Positions 11,199 to 24,433 of a DNA stretch of 64,000 bases are shown piece after piece (positions within the stretch are counted from its first letter, which is position 1; each line of letters opens with the position of its first letter). This DNA is from Elymus sibiricus (lineage: Eukaryota; Streptophyta; Magnoliopsida; Poales; Poaceae): the NCBI GenBank assembly GCA_039707655.1, contig CM077665.1:448135531-448199530 (forward strand). The letters are read 5' to 3'. The notes under the pieces are model-generated. The model had not been told where the DNA came from. It searched no databases and saw only the letters and a list, made by a program, of their open reading frames with translations. Both the position numbers and the translations under genes were made by a program.

Positions 11199-12215
11199 CA
11201 GTTTTTCCCGTAACCCTCTCAACTTTTTAGCACATGCTATGTGGGTGAAATTATGATACCATGCCAATTTTCAACCATTTCAGAGTTCATTTGCAGTGCT
11301 TTTCAATCTCATGGTTATCTTAGCTCAAAATAAATCATGAAATGCATGAAAAATAGCAAATGAAGTCAGAAAAGGGTTGAAAAGTGATGATGTGGATTTG
11401 AAAGGTGCATATTGAATGCAGAAAAAGTCTTGAGTTAAAATATGTTCAAAAATATGAAATCCCTTTGTAATAGACGAGTTTTCGTCCGAAACCCTGATAC
11501 TTCGAAGGAAATTTTCCAGTTTGTACACGAAGTGCATCCAGTTTTTCCCGTAACCCTCTCAACTTTTTAGGACTTGCTATGTGGGTGAAATTATGATACC
11601 ATGCCAATTTTCAACCATTTCAGAGTTCATTTGCAGTGCTTTTCAATCTCAGGGTTATCTTAGCTCAAAATAAATCATGAAATGCATGAAAAATAGCAAA
11701 TGAAGTCAGAAAAGGGTTGAAAAGTGATGACGTGGCTTTTAATGGTGCATATTGAATGCAAAAAAAGTCTTGAGTTAAAATATGTTTAAAAAATGAAATC
11801 CCTTTGTAATAGACGGGTTTTCGTGCGAAACCCTGATACTTCGAAGGAGATTGTCCAGTTTGTACACGAAGTGCATCCAGTTTTTCCCGTAACCCTCTCA
11901 ACTTTTTAGCACAGGCTATGTGGGTGAAATTATGATACCATGCCAATTTTCAACCATTTCAGAGTTCATTTGCAGTGCTTTCAATCTCAGGGTCATCTTA
12001 GCTCAAAATAAATCATGAAATGCATGAAAAATAGCAAATGAAGTCAGAAAAGGGTTGAAAAGTGATGATGTGGCTTTTAATGGTCATATTGAATGCAGAA
12101 AAAGTCTTGAGTTAAAATATGTTTAAAAATATGAAATCCCTTTGTAATAGACATGTTTTCGTCCGAAACCCTGATACTTCGAAGGAGATTGTCCAGTTTG
12201 TACACGAAGTGCATC

Positions 12216-14253
12216 CAGTTTTTCCCGTAACCCTCTCAACTTCTTAGCACATGCTATGTGGGTGAAATTATGATACCATACCAATTTTCAACCAATCCAG
12301 AGTTCATTTGCAGTGCTATTCAATCTCAGGGTCATCTTAGCTCAAAATAAATCATGAAATGCATGAAAAATAGCAAATGAAGTCAGAAAAGGGTTGAAAA
12401 GTGATGATGTGGCTTTTAATGGTGCATATTGAATGCAGAAAAAGTCTTGAGTTAAAATATGTTTAAAAATATGAAATCCCTTTGTAATAGACGAGTTTTC
12501 GTCCGAAACCCTGATACTTCGAAGGAGATTGTCCAGTTTGTACACGAAGTGCATCCAGTTTTTCCCGTAACCCTCTCAACTTCTTAGCACATGCTATGTG
12601 GGTGAAATTATGATACCATGCCAATTTTCAACCATTCCAGAGTTCATTTGCAGTGCTATTCAATCTCAGGGTCATCTTAGCTCAAAATAAATCATGAAAT
12701 GCATGAAAAATAGCAAATGAAGTCAGAAAAGGGTTGAAAAGTGATGATGTGGCTTTTAATGGTGCATATTGAATGCAGAAAAAGTCTTGAGTTAAAATAT
12801 GTTTAAAAATATGAAATCCCTTTGTAACAGACGAGTTTTCGTCCGAAACCCTGATACTTCGAAGGAGATTGTCCAGTTTGTACATGAAGTGCATCCAGTT
12901 TTTCCCGTAACCCTCTCAACTTTTTAGCACATTCTATGTGGGTGAAATTATGATACCATGTTAATTTTCAACCATTTCAGAGTTCATTTGCAGTGCTTTT
13001 CAATCTCAGGGTTATCTTAGCTCAAAATAAATCATGAAATGCATGAAAAATAGCAAATGAAGTCAGAAAAGGGTTGAAAAGTGATGATGTGGATTTGAAT
13101 GGTGCATATTGAATGCAGAAAACGTCTTGAGTTAAAATATGTTCAAAAATATGAAATCCCTTTGTAATAGACGAGTTTTCGTCCGAAACCCTGATACTTC
13201 GAAGGAGATTGTCCAGTTTGTACACGAAGTGCATCCAGTTTTTCCCGTAACCCTCTCAACTTTTTAGCACATGCTATGTGGGTGAAATTATGATACCATG
13301 CCAATTTTCAACCATTTCAGAGTTCATTTGCAGTGCTTTCAATCTCAGGGTCATCTTAGCTCAAAATAAATCATGAAATGCATGAAAAATAGCAAATGAA
13401 GTCAGAAAAGGGTTGAAAAGTGATGATGTGGCTTTTAATGGTCATATTGAATGCAGAAAAAGTCTTGAGTTAAAATATGTTTAAAAATATGAAATCCCTT
13501 TGTAATAGACATGTTTTCGTCCGAAACCCTGATACTTCGAAGGAGATTGTCCAGTTTGTACACGAAGTGCATCCAGTTTTTCCCGTAACCCTCTCAACTT
13601 CTTAGCACATGCTATGTGGGTGAAATTATGATACCATGACAATTTTACACCATTCCAGAGTTCATTTGCAGTGCTTTTCAATCTCAGGGTCATCTTAGCT
13701 CAAAATAAATCATGAAATGCATGAAAAATAGCAAATGAAGTCAGAAAAGGGTTGAAAAGTGATGATGTGGCTTTTAATGGTGCGTATTGAATGCAGAAAA
13801 AGTCTTGAGTTAAAATATGTTTAAAAATATGAAATCCCTTTGGAATAGATGAGTTTTCGTTCGAAACCCTGATACTTCGAAGGAGATTGTCTAGTTTGTA
13901 CACGAAGTGCATCCAGTTTTTCCCGTAACCCTCTCAACTTTTTAGCACATGCTATGTGGGTGAAATTATGATACCATGCCAATTTTCAACCATTTCAGAG
14001 TTCATTTGCAGTGCTTTTCAATCTCAGGGTTATCTTAGCTCAAAATAAATCATGAAATGCATGAAAAATATCAAATGAAGTCAGAAAAGGGTTGAAAACT
14101 GATGATGTGGCTTTTAATGGTGCGTATTGAATGCAGAAAAAGTCTTGAGTTAAAATATGTTTAAAAATATGAAATCCCTTTGTAATAGACGAGTTTTCGT
14201 CCGAAACCCTGATACTTCGAAGGAGATTGTCCAGTTTGTACACGAAGTGCATC
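12216..14253. repeat. Mixed monomers, second copy of the 5769-7806 block
   Basis: This is the 5769-7806 block displaced by 6447 bp as part of the second 19-mer. Monomer starts are 12216, 12556, 12896, 13236, 13574 and 13914, with the same private variants (accatgttaattt near 12957, gaaaacgtcttg near 13120, tatcaaatgaag near 14070). Confidence 0.85.
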
Positions 14254-15949
14254 CAGTTTTTCCCGTAACCCTCTCAACTTTTTAGCACATGCTATGTGGG
14301 TGAAATTATGATACCATGCCAATTTTCAACCATTTCATAGTTCATTTGCAGTGCTTTCAATCTCAGGGTCATCTTAGCTCAAAATAAATCATGAAATGCA
14401 TGAAAAATAGCAAATGAAGTCAGAAAAGGGTTGAAAAGTGATGATGTGGCTTTTAATGGTCATATTGAATGCAGAAAAAGTCTTGAGTTAAAATATGTTT
14501 AAAAATATGAAATCCCTTTGTAATAGACATGTTTTCGTCCGAAACCCTGATACTTCGAAGGAGATTGTCCAGTTTGTACACGAAGTGCATCCAGTTTTTC
14601 CCGTAACCCTCTCAACTTCTTAGCACATGCTATGTGGGTGAAATTATGATACCATGCCAATTTTCAACCATTCCAGAGTTCATTTGCAGTGCTATTCAAT
14701 CTCAGGGTCATCTTAGCTCAAAATAAATCATGAAATGCATGAAAAATAGCAAACGAAGTCAGAAAAGGGTTGAAAAGTGATGATGTGGCTTTTAATGGTG
14801 CATATTGAATGCAGAAAAAGTCTTGAGTTAAAATATGTTTAAAAATATGAAATCCCTTTGTAATAGATGAGTTTTCGTCCGAAACCCTGATACTTCGAAG
14901 GAGATTGTCTAGTTTGTACACGAAGTGCATCCAGTTTTTCCCGTAACCCTCTCAACTTTTTAGCACATGCTATGTGGGTGAAATTATGATACCATGCCAA
15001 TTTTCAACCATTTCAGAGTTCATTTGCAGTGCTTTTCAATCTCAGGGTTATCTTAGCTCAAAATAAATCATGAAATGCATGAAAAATAGCAAATGAAGTC
15101 AGAAAAGGGTTGAAAAGTGATGATGTGGATTTGAATGGTGCATATTGAATGCAGAAAAAGTCTTGAGTTAAAATATGTTCAAAAATATGAAATCCCTTTG
15201 TAATAGACGAGTTTTCGTCCGAAACCCTGATACTTCGAAGGAGATTGTCCATTTTGTACACGAAGTGCATCCAGTTTTTCCCGTAACCCTCTCAACTTTT
15301 TAGCACATGCTATGTGGCTGAAATTATGATACCATGACAATTTTCAACCATTCCAGAGTTCATTTGCAGTGCATTTCAATCTCAGGGTCATCTTAGCTCA
15401 AAATAAATCATGAAATGCATGAAAAATAGCAAATGAACTCAGAAAAGGGTTGAAAAGTGATGATGTGGCTTTTAATGGTCATATTGAATGCAGAAAAGTC
15501 TTGAGTTAAAATACGTTTAAAAATACGAAATCCCTTTGTAATAGACATGTTTTTGTCCGAAACCCTGATACTTCGAAGGAGATTGTCCAGTTTCTACACG
15601 AAGTACATCCAGTTTTTCCCGTAACCCTCTCAACTTTTTAGCACATGCTATGTGGCTGAAATTATGATACCATGACAATTTTACACCATTCCAGAGTTCA
15701 TTTGCAGTGCTTTTCAATCTCAGGGTCATCTTAGCTCAAAATAAATCATGAAATGCATGAAAAATAGCAAATGAAGTCAGAAAAGGGTTGAAAAGTGATA
15801 GTGTGGCTTTTAATGGTGCGTATTGAATGCAGAAAAAGTCTTGAGTTAAAATATGTTTAAAAATATGAAATCCCTTTGTAATAGACGAGTTTTCGTCCGA
15901 AACCCTGATACTTCGAAGGAGATTGTCCAGTTTGTACACGAAGTGCATC
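14254..15949. repeat. HOR-B copy 3, 5-mer (1696 bp)
   Basis: Equivalent of copy 1 inside the second 19-mer, including ccatttcatagttc in its first monomer and the gtggctg/catgac left half in its fourth monomer (15272). Confidence 0.92.
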
Positions 15950-17645
15950 CAGTTTTTCCCGTAACCCTCTCAACTTTTTAGCACATGCTATGTGGGTGAA
16001 ATTATGATACCATGCCAATTTTCAACCATTTCAGAGTTCATTTGCAGTGCTTTCAATCTCAGGGTCATCTTAGCTCAAAATAAATCATGAAATGCATGAA
16101 AAATAGCAAATGAAGTCAGAAAAGGGTTGAAAAGTGATGATGTGGCTTTTAATGGTCATATTGAATGCAGAAAAAGTCTTGAGTTAAAATATGTTTAAAA
16201 ATATGAAATCCCTTTGTAATAGACATGTTTTCGTCCGAAACCCTGATACTTCGAAGGAGATTGTCCAGTTTGTACACGAAGTGCATCCAGTTTTGCCCGT
16301 AACCCTCTCAACTTCTTAGCACATGCTATGTGGGTGAAATTATGATACCATGCCAATTTTCAACCATTCCAGAGTTCATTTGCAGTGCTATTCAATCTCA
16401 GGGTCATCTTAGCTCAAAATAAATCATGAAATGCATGAAAAATAGCAAATGAAGTCAGAAAAGGGTTGAAAAGTGATGATGTGGCTTTTAATGGTGCATA
16501 TTGAATGCAGAAAAAGTCTTGAGTTAAAATATGTTTAAAAATATGAAATCCCTTTGTAATAGATGAGTTTTCGTCCGAAACCCTGATACTTCGAAGGAGA
16601 TTGTCTAGTTTGTACACGAAGTGCATCCAGTTTTTCCCGTAACCCTCTCAACTTTTTAGCACATGCTATGTGGGTGAAATTATGATACCATGCCAATTTT
16701 CAACCATTTCAGAGTTCATTTGCAGTGCTTTTCAATCTCAGGGTTATCTTAGCTCAAAATAAATCATGAAATGCATGAAAAATAGCAAATGAAGTCAGAA
16801 AAGGGTTGAAAAGTGATGATGTGGATTTGAATGGTGCATATTGAATGCAGAAAAAGTCTTGAGTTAAAATATGTTCAAAAATATGAAATCCCTTTGTAAT
16901 AGACGAGTTTTCGTCCGAAACCCTGATACTTCGAAGGAGATTGTCCATTTTGTACACGAAGTGCATCCAGTTTTTCCCGTAACCCTCTCAACTTTTTCGG
17001 ACATGCTATGTGGGTGAAATTATGATACCATGCCAATTTTCAACCATTTCAGAGTTCATTTGCAGTGCATTTCAATCTTAGGGTCATCTTAGCTCAAAAT
17101 AAATCATGAAATGCATGAAAAATAGCAAATGAAGTCAGAAAAGGGTTGAAAAGTGATGATGTGGCTTTTAATGGTCATATTGAATGCAGAAAAGTCTTGA
17201 GTTAAAATACGTTTAAAAATACGAAATCCCTTTGTAATAGACATGTTTTTGTCCGAAACCCTGATACTTCGAAGGAGATTGTCCAGTTTCTACACGAAGT
17301 ACATCCAGTTTTTCCCGTAACCCTCTCAACTTTTTAGCACATGCTATGTGGCTGAAATTATGATACCATGACAATTTTACACCATTCCAGAGTTCATTTG
17401 CAGTGCTTTTCAATCTCAGGGTCATCTTAGCTCAAAATAAATCATGAAATGCATGAAAAATAGCAAATGAAGTCAGAAAAGGGTTGAAAAGTGATAGTGT
17501 GGCTTTTAATGGTGCGTATTGAATGCAGAAAAAGTCTTGAGTTAAAATATGTTTAAAAATATGAAATCCCTTTGTAATAGACGAGTTTTCGTCCGAAACC
17601 CTGATACTTCGAAGGAGATTGTCCAGTTTGTACACGAAGTGCATC
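15950..17645. repeat. HOR-B copy 4, 5-mer (1696 bp)
   Basis: Equivalent of copy 2 inside the second 19-mer, with ttgcccgtaacc at the start of its second monomer (16288) and tttttcggacatg in its fourth (16968). Confidence 0.92.
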
Positions 17646-17983
17646 CAGTTTTTCCCGTAACCCTCTCAACTTTTTAGCACATGCTATGTGGGTGAAATTA
17701 TGATACCATGCCAATTTTCAACCATTTCAGAGTTCATTTGCAGTGCTTTCAATCTCAGGGTCATCTTAGCTCAAAATAAATCATGAAATGCATGAAAAAT
17801 AGCAAATGAAGTCAGAAAAGGGTTGAAAAGTGATGATGTGGCTTTCAATGGTCATATTGAATGAAGAAAAAGTCTTGAGTTAAAATATGTTTAAAAATAT
17901 GAAATCCCTTTGTAATAGACATGTTTTCGTCCGAAAACCTGATACTTCGAAGGAGATTGTCCTGTTTGTACACGAAGTGCATC
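17646..17983. repeat. Orphan 338-bp monomer between HOR-B copies
   Basis: This single monomer breaks the 1696-bp rhythm, giving a 2034-bp step between copies 4 and 5. It is of the gctttcaatc/ggtcatatt class but has private variants: ggctttcaatggtc, gaatgaagaaaaag, gaaaacctg and gtcctgtttgtac. It looks like the first monomer of a HOR-B unit whose other four were lost or never amplified. Confidence 0.85.
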
Positions 17984-19679
17984 CAGTTTTTCCCGTAACC
18001 CTCTCAACTTTTTAGCACATGCTATGTGGGTGAAATTATGATACCATGCCAATTTTCAACCATTTCATAGTTCATTTGCAGTGCTTTCAATCTCAGGGTC
18101 ATCTTAGCTCAAAATAAATCATGAAATGCATGAAAAATAGCAAATGAAGTCAGAAAAGGGTTGAAAAGTGATGATGTGGCTTTTAATGGTCATATTGAAT
18201 GCAGAAAAAGTCTTGAGTTAAAATATGTTTAAAAATATGAAATCCCTTTGTAATAGACATGTTTTCGTCCGAAACCCTGATACTTCGAAGGAGATTGTCT
18301 AGTTTGTACACGAAGTGTATCCAGTTTTTCCCGTAACCCTCTCAACTTCTTAGCACATGCTATGTGGGTGAAATTATGATACCATGCCAATTTTCAACCA
18401 TTCCAGAGTTCATTTGCAGTGCTATTCAATCTCAGGGTCATCTTAGCTCAAAATAAATCATGAAATGCATGAAAAATAGCAAACGAAGTCAGAAAAGGGT
18501 TGAAAAGTGATGATGTGGCTTTTAATGGTGCATATTGAATGCAGAAAAAGTCTTGAGTTAAAATATGTTTAAAAATATGAAATCCCTTTGTAATAGATGA
18601 GTTTTCGTCCGAAACCCTGATACTTCGAAGGAGATTGTCTAGTTTGTACACGAAGTGCATCCAGTTTTTCCCGTAACCCTCTCAACTTTTTAGCACATGC
18701 TATGTGGGTGAAATTATGATACCATGCCAATTTTCAACCATTTCAGAGTTCATTTGCAGTGCTTTTCAATCTCAGGGTTATCTTAGCTCAAAATAAATCA
18801 TGAAATGCATGAAAAATAGCAAATGAAGTCAGAAAAGGGTTGAAAAGTGATGATGTGGATTTGAATGGTGCATATTGAATGCAGAAAAAGTCTTGAGTTA
18901 AAATATGTTCAAAAATATGAAATCCCTTTGTAATAGATGAGTTTTCGTCCGAAACCCTGATACTTCGAAGGAGATTGTCCATTTTGTACACGAAGTGCAT
19001 CCAGTTTTTCCCGTAACCCTCTCAACTTTTTCGGACATGCTATGTGGGTGAAATTATGATACCATGCCAATTTTCAACCATTTCAGAGTTCATTTGCAGT
19101 GCATTTCAATCTTAGGGTCATCTTAGCTCAAAATAAATCATGAAATGCATGAAAAATAGCAAATGAAGTCAGAAAAGGGTTGAAAAGTGATGATGTGGCT
19201 TTTAATGGTCATATTGAATGCAGAAAAGTCTTGAGTTAAAATACGTTTAAAAATACGAAATCCCTTTGTAATAGACATGTTTTTGTCCGAAACCATGATA
19301 CTTCGAAGGAGATTGTCCAGTTTCTACACGAAGTACATCCAGTTTTTCCCGTAACCCTCTCAACTTTTTAGCACATGCTATGTGGCTGAAATTATGATAC
19401 CATGACAATTTTACACCATTCCAGAGTTCATTTGCAGTGCTTTTCAATCTCAGGGTCATCTTAGCTCAAAATAAATCATGAAATGCATGAAAAATAGCAA
19501 ATGAAGTCAGAAAAGGGTTGAAAAGTGATAGTGTGGCTTTTAATGGTGCGTATTGAATGCAGAAAAAGTCTTGAGTTAAAATATGTTTAAAAATATGAAA
19601 TCCCTTTGTAATAGACGAGTTTTCGTCCGAAACCCTGATACTTCGAAGGAGATTGTCCAGTTTGTACACGAAGTGCATC
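17984..19679. repeat. HOR-B copy 5, 5-mer (1696 bp)
   Basis: Starts 17984, 18322, 18662, 19002 and 19340. It has ccatttcatagttc like copies 1 and 3, but its fourth monomer has the tttttcggacatg form like copies 2, 4 and 6. Private changes include gaagtgtatcc near 18315 and aaaccatgatac near 19291. Confidence 0.92.
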
Positions 19680-21375
19680 CAGTTTTTCCCGTAACCCTCT
19701 CAACTTTTTAGCACATGCTATGTGGGTGAAATTATGATACCATGCCAATTTTCAACCATTTCAGAGTTCATTTGCAGTGCTTTCAATCTCAGGGTCATCT
19801 TAGCTCAAAATAAATCATGAAATGCATGAAAAATAGCAAATGAAGTCAGAAAAGGGTTGAAAAGTGATGATGTGGCTTTTAATGGTCATATTGAATGCAG
19901 AAAAAGTCTTGAGTTAAAATATGTTTAAAAATATGAAATCCCTTTGTAATAGACATGTTTTCGTCCGAAACCCTGATACTTCGAAGGAGATTGTCCAGTT
20001 TGTACACGAAGTGCATCCAGTTTTTCCCGTAACCCTGTCAACTTCTTAGCACATGCTATGTGGGTGAAATTATGATACCATGCCAATTTTCAACCATTCC
20101 AGAGTTCATTTGCAGTGCTATTCAATCTCAGGGTCATCTTAGCTCAAAATAAATCATGAAATGCATGAAAAATAGCAAATGAAGTCAGAAAAGGGTTGAA
20201 AAGTGATGATGTGGCTTTTAATGGTGCATATTGAATGCAGAAAAAGTCTTGAGTTAAAATATGTTTAAAAATATGAAATCCCTTTGTAATAGATGAGTTT
20301 TCGTCCGAAACCCTGATACTTCGAAGGAGATTGTCTAGTTTGTACACGAAGTGCATCCAGTTTTTCCCGTAACCCTCTCAACTTTTTAGCACATGCTATG
20401 TGGGTGAAATTATGATACCATGCCAATTTTCAACCATTTCAGAGTTCATTTGCAGTGCTTTTCAATCTCAGGGTTATCTTAGCTCAAAATAAATCATGAA
20501 ATGCATGAAAAATAGCAAATGAAATCAGAAAAGGGTTGAAAAGTGATGATGTGGATTTGAATGGTGCATATTGAATGCAGAAAAAGTCTTGAGTTAAAAT
20601 ATGTTCAAAAATATGAAATCCCTTTGTAATAGACGAGTTTTCGTCCGAAACCCTGATACTTCGAAGGAGATTGTCCATTTTGTACACGAAGTGCATCCAA
20701 TTTTTCCCGTAACCCTCTCAACTTTTTCGGACATGCTATGTGGGTGAAATTATGATACCATGCCAATTTTCAACCATTTCAGAGTTCATTTGCAGTGCAT
20801 TTCAATCTTAGGGTCATCTTAGCTCAAAATAAATCATGAAATGCATGAAAAATAGCAAATGAAGTCAGAAAAGGGTTGAAAAGTGATGATGTGGCTTTTA
20901 ATGGTCATATTGAATGCAGAAAAGTCTTGAGTTAAAATACGTTTAAAAATACGAAATCCCTTTGTAATAGACATGTTTTTGTCCGAAACCCTGATACTTC
21001 GAAGGAGATTGTCCAGTTTCTACACGAAGTACATCCAGTTTTTCCCGTAACCCTCTCAACTTTTTAGCACATGCTATGTGGCTGAAATTATGATACCATG
21101 ACAATTTTACACCATTTCAGAGTTCATTTGCAGTGCTTTTCAATCTCAGGGTCATCTTAGCTCAAAATAAATCATGAAATGCATGAAAAATAGCAAATGA
21201 AGTCAGAAAAGGGTTGAAAAGTGATAGTGTGGCTTTTAATGGTGCGTATTGAATGCAGAAAAAGTCTTGAGTTAAAATATGTTTAAAAATATGAAATCCC
21301 TTTGTAATAGACGAGTTTTCGTCCGAAACCCTGATACTTCGAAGGAGATTGTCCAGTTTGTACACGAAGTGCATC
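19680..21375. repeat. HOR-B copy 6, 5-mer (1696 bp)
   Basis: Starts 19680, 20018, 20358, 20698 and 21036. Private variants are aaccctgtcaac near 20033, aaatgaaatcag near 20518, a tgcatccaattt junction near 20694, and acaccatttcag near 21112 where the other copies have acaccattcc. Confidence 0.92.
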
Positions 21376-23414
21376 CAGTTTTTCCCGTAACCCTCTCAAC
21401 TTCTTAGCACATGCTATGTGGGTGAAATTATGATACCATGCCAATTTTCAACCATTCCAGAGTTCATTTGCAGTGCTATTCAATCTCAGGGTCATCTTAG
21501 CTCAAAATAAATCATGAAATGCATGAAAAATAGCAAATGAAGTCAGAAAAGGGTTGAAAAGTGATGATGTGGCTTTTAATGGTGCATATTGAATGCAGAA
21601 AAAGTCTTGAGTTAAAATATGTTTAAAAATATGAAATCCCTTTGTAATAGACGAGTTTTCGTGCGAACCCCTGATACTTCGAAGGAGATTGTCCAGTTTG
21701 TACACGAAGTGCATCCAGTTTTTCCCGTAACCCTCTCAACTTCTTAGCACATGCTATGTGGGTGAAATTATGATACCATGCCAATTTTCAACCATTCCAG
21801 AGTTCATTTGCAGTGCTATTCAATCTCAGGGTCATCTTAGCTCAAAATAAATCATGAAATGCATGAAAAATAGCAAATGAAGTCAGAAAAGGGTTGAAAA
21901 GTGATGATCTGGCTTTTAATGGTGCATATTGAATGCAGAAAAAGTCTTGAGTTAAAATATGTTTAAAAATATGAAATCCCTTTGTAATAGACGAGTTTTC
22001 GTCCGAAACCCTGATACTTCGAAGGAGATTGTCCAGTTTGTACACGAAGTGCATCCAGTTTTTCCCGTAACCCTCTCAACTTTTTAGCACATGCTATGTG
22101 GGTGAAATTATGATACCATGCCAATTTTCAACCATTTCAGTGTTCATTTGCAGTGCTTTTCAATCTCAGGGTTATCTTAGCTCAAAATAAATCATGAAAT
22201 GCATGAAAAATAGCAAATGAAGTCAGAAAAGGGTTGAAAAGTGATGATGTGGATTTGAATGGTGCATATTGAATGCAGAAAACGTCTTGTGTTAAAATAT
22301 GTTCAAAAATATGAAATCCCTTTGTAATAGACGAGTTTTCGTCCGAAACCCTGATACTTCGAAGGAGATTGTCCAGTTTGTACACGAAGTGCATCCAGTT
22401 TTTCCCGTAACCCTCTCAACTTTTTAGGACATGCTATGTGGGTGAAATTATGATACCATGCCAATTTTCAACCATTTCAGAGTTCATTTGCAGTGCTTTT
22501 CAATCTTAGGGTCATCTTAGCTCAAAATAAATCATGAAATGCATGAAAAATAGCAAATGAAGTCAGAAAAGGGTTGAAAAGTGATGATGTGGCTTTTAAT
22601 GGTCATATTGAATGCAGAAAAAGTCTTGAGTTAAAATATGTTTAAAAATAAGAAATCCCTTTGTAGTAGACATGTTTTTGTCCGAAACCTTGATACTTCG
22701 AAGGAGATTGTCCAGTTTCTACACAAAGTACATCCAGTTTTTCCCGTAACCCTCTCAACTTTTTAGCACATGCTATGTGGCTGAAATTATGATACCATGA
22801 CAATTTTCAACCATTCCAGAGTTCATTTGCAGTGCTTTTCAATCTCAGGGTCATCTTAGCTCAAAATAAATCATGAAATGCATGAAAAATAGCAAATGAA
22901 GTCAGAAAAGGGTTGAAAAGTGATGATGTGGCTTTTAATGGTGCGTATTGAATGCAGAAAAAGTCTTGAGTTAAAATATGTTTAAAAATATGAAATCCCT
23001 TTGTAATAGACGAGTTTTCATCCGAAACCCTGATACTTCGAAGGAGATTGTCCAGTTTGTACACGAAGTGCATCCAGTTTTTCCCGTAACCCTCTCAACT
23101 TCTTAGCACATGCTATGTGGGTGAAATTATGATACCATGCCAATTTTCAACCATTCCAGAGTTCATTTGCAGTGCTATTCAATCTCAGGGTCATCTTAGC
23201 TCAAAATAAATCATGAAATGCATGAAAAATAGCAAATGAAGTCAGAAAAGGGTTGAAAAGTGATGATGTGGCTTTTAATTGTGCATATTGAATGCAGAAA
23301 AAGTCTTGAGTTAAAATATGTTTAAAAATATGAAATCCCTTTGTAATAGACGAGTTTTCGTCCGAAACCCTGATACTTCGAAGGAGATTGTCCAGTTTGT
23401 ACACGAAGTGCATC
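21376..23414. repeat. Mixed monomers between HOR-B and HOR-D (six units)
   Basis: Starts 21376, 21716, 22056, 22396, 22735 and 23075. Two adjacent aacttcttagc monomers open it, resembling the pair at 5769 and 6109. The monomer at 22396 is unusual: aataagaaatcc, ttgtagtagacatg, accttgatac and ctacacaaagtac. The next one has the gtggctg/catgac left half expected after that class. No HOR period fits within the block. Confidence 0.85.
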
Positions 23415-24433
23415 CAGTTTTTCCCGTAACCCTCTCAACTTTTTAGCACATGCTATGTGGGTGAAATTATGATACCATGCCAATTTTCAACCATTTCAGA
23501 GTTCATTTGCAGGGCTTTTCAATCTCAGGGTTATCTTAGCTCAAAATAAATCATGAAATGCATGAAAAATAGCAAATGAAGTCAGAAAAGGGTTGAAAAG
23601 TGATGATGTGGATTTGAATGGTGCATATTGAATGCAGAAAAAGTCTTGAGTTAAAATATGTTCAAAAATATGAAATCCCTTTGTAATAGACGAGTTTTCG
23701 TCCGAAACCCTGATACTTCGAAGGAGATTGTCCAGTTTGTACACGAAGTGCATCCAGTTTTTCCCGTAACCCTCTCAACTTTTTAGGACATGCTATGTGG
23801 GTGAAATTATGATACCATGCCAATTTTCAACAATTTCAGAGTTCATTTGCAGTGCTTTTCAATCTCAGGGTCATCTTAGCTCAAAATAAATCATGAAATG
23901 CAAGAAAAATAGCAAATGAAGTCAGAAAAGGGTTGAAAAGTGATGACATGGCTTTGAATGGTGCATATTGAATGCAGAAAAAGTCTTGAGTTAAAATATG
24001 TTTAAAAAATGAAATCCCTTTGTAATAGACGGGTTTTCGTGCGAAACCCTGATACTTCGAAGGAGATTGACCAGTTTGTACACGAAGTGCATCCAGTTTT
24101 TCCCGTAACCCTCTCACCTTTTTAGCACATGCTATGTGGGTGAAATTATGATACCATGCCAATTTTCAACCATTTCAGAGTTCATTTGCAGTGCTTTTCA
24201 GTCTCAGGGTCATCTTAGCTCAAAATAAATCATCAAATGCATGAAAAATAGCAAATGAAGTCAGAAAAGGGTTAAAAAGTGATGATGTGGCTTTGAATGG
24301 TGCATATTGAATGCAGAAAAAGTTTTGAGTTAAAATATGTTTAAAAAATGAAATCCCTTTTGTAATAGATGAGTTTTCGTCCGAAACTCTGATACTTCGA
24401 AGGAGATTGTCTAGTTTGTACACGAAGTGCATC
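23415..24433. repeat. HOR-D copy 1, 3-mer (1019 bp)
   Basis: Starts 23415, 23755 and 24094. The second monomer has gcaagaaaaatag, gatgacatgg and the gacgggttttcgtgcg variant; the third has cagtctcaggg, atcatcaaatg and cccttttgtaatagatgag. Both are repeated at +1019. Confidence 0.93.

Larger units (their letters stand above)
11199..17645. repeat. 19-mer segmental duplication, copy 2 (6447 bp)
   Basis: This is the second copy of the 19-monomer unit. It matches copy 1 from 11232 and, read against the start of this copy itself, similarity continues to about 17746, where the next monomer has gctttcaatc instead of gcttttcaatctcatgg. It contains HOR-A-type monomers at its left, a mixed middle (12216-14253) and two HOR-B copies at its right. 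The near-absence of differences makes it either a very recent duplication or an assembly duplication. Confidence 0.93.
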
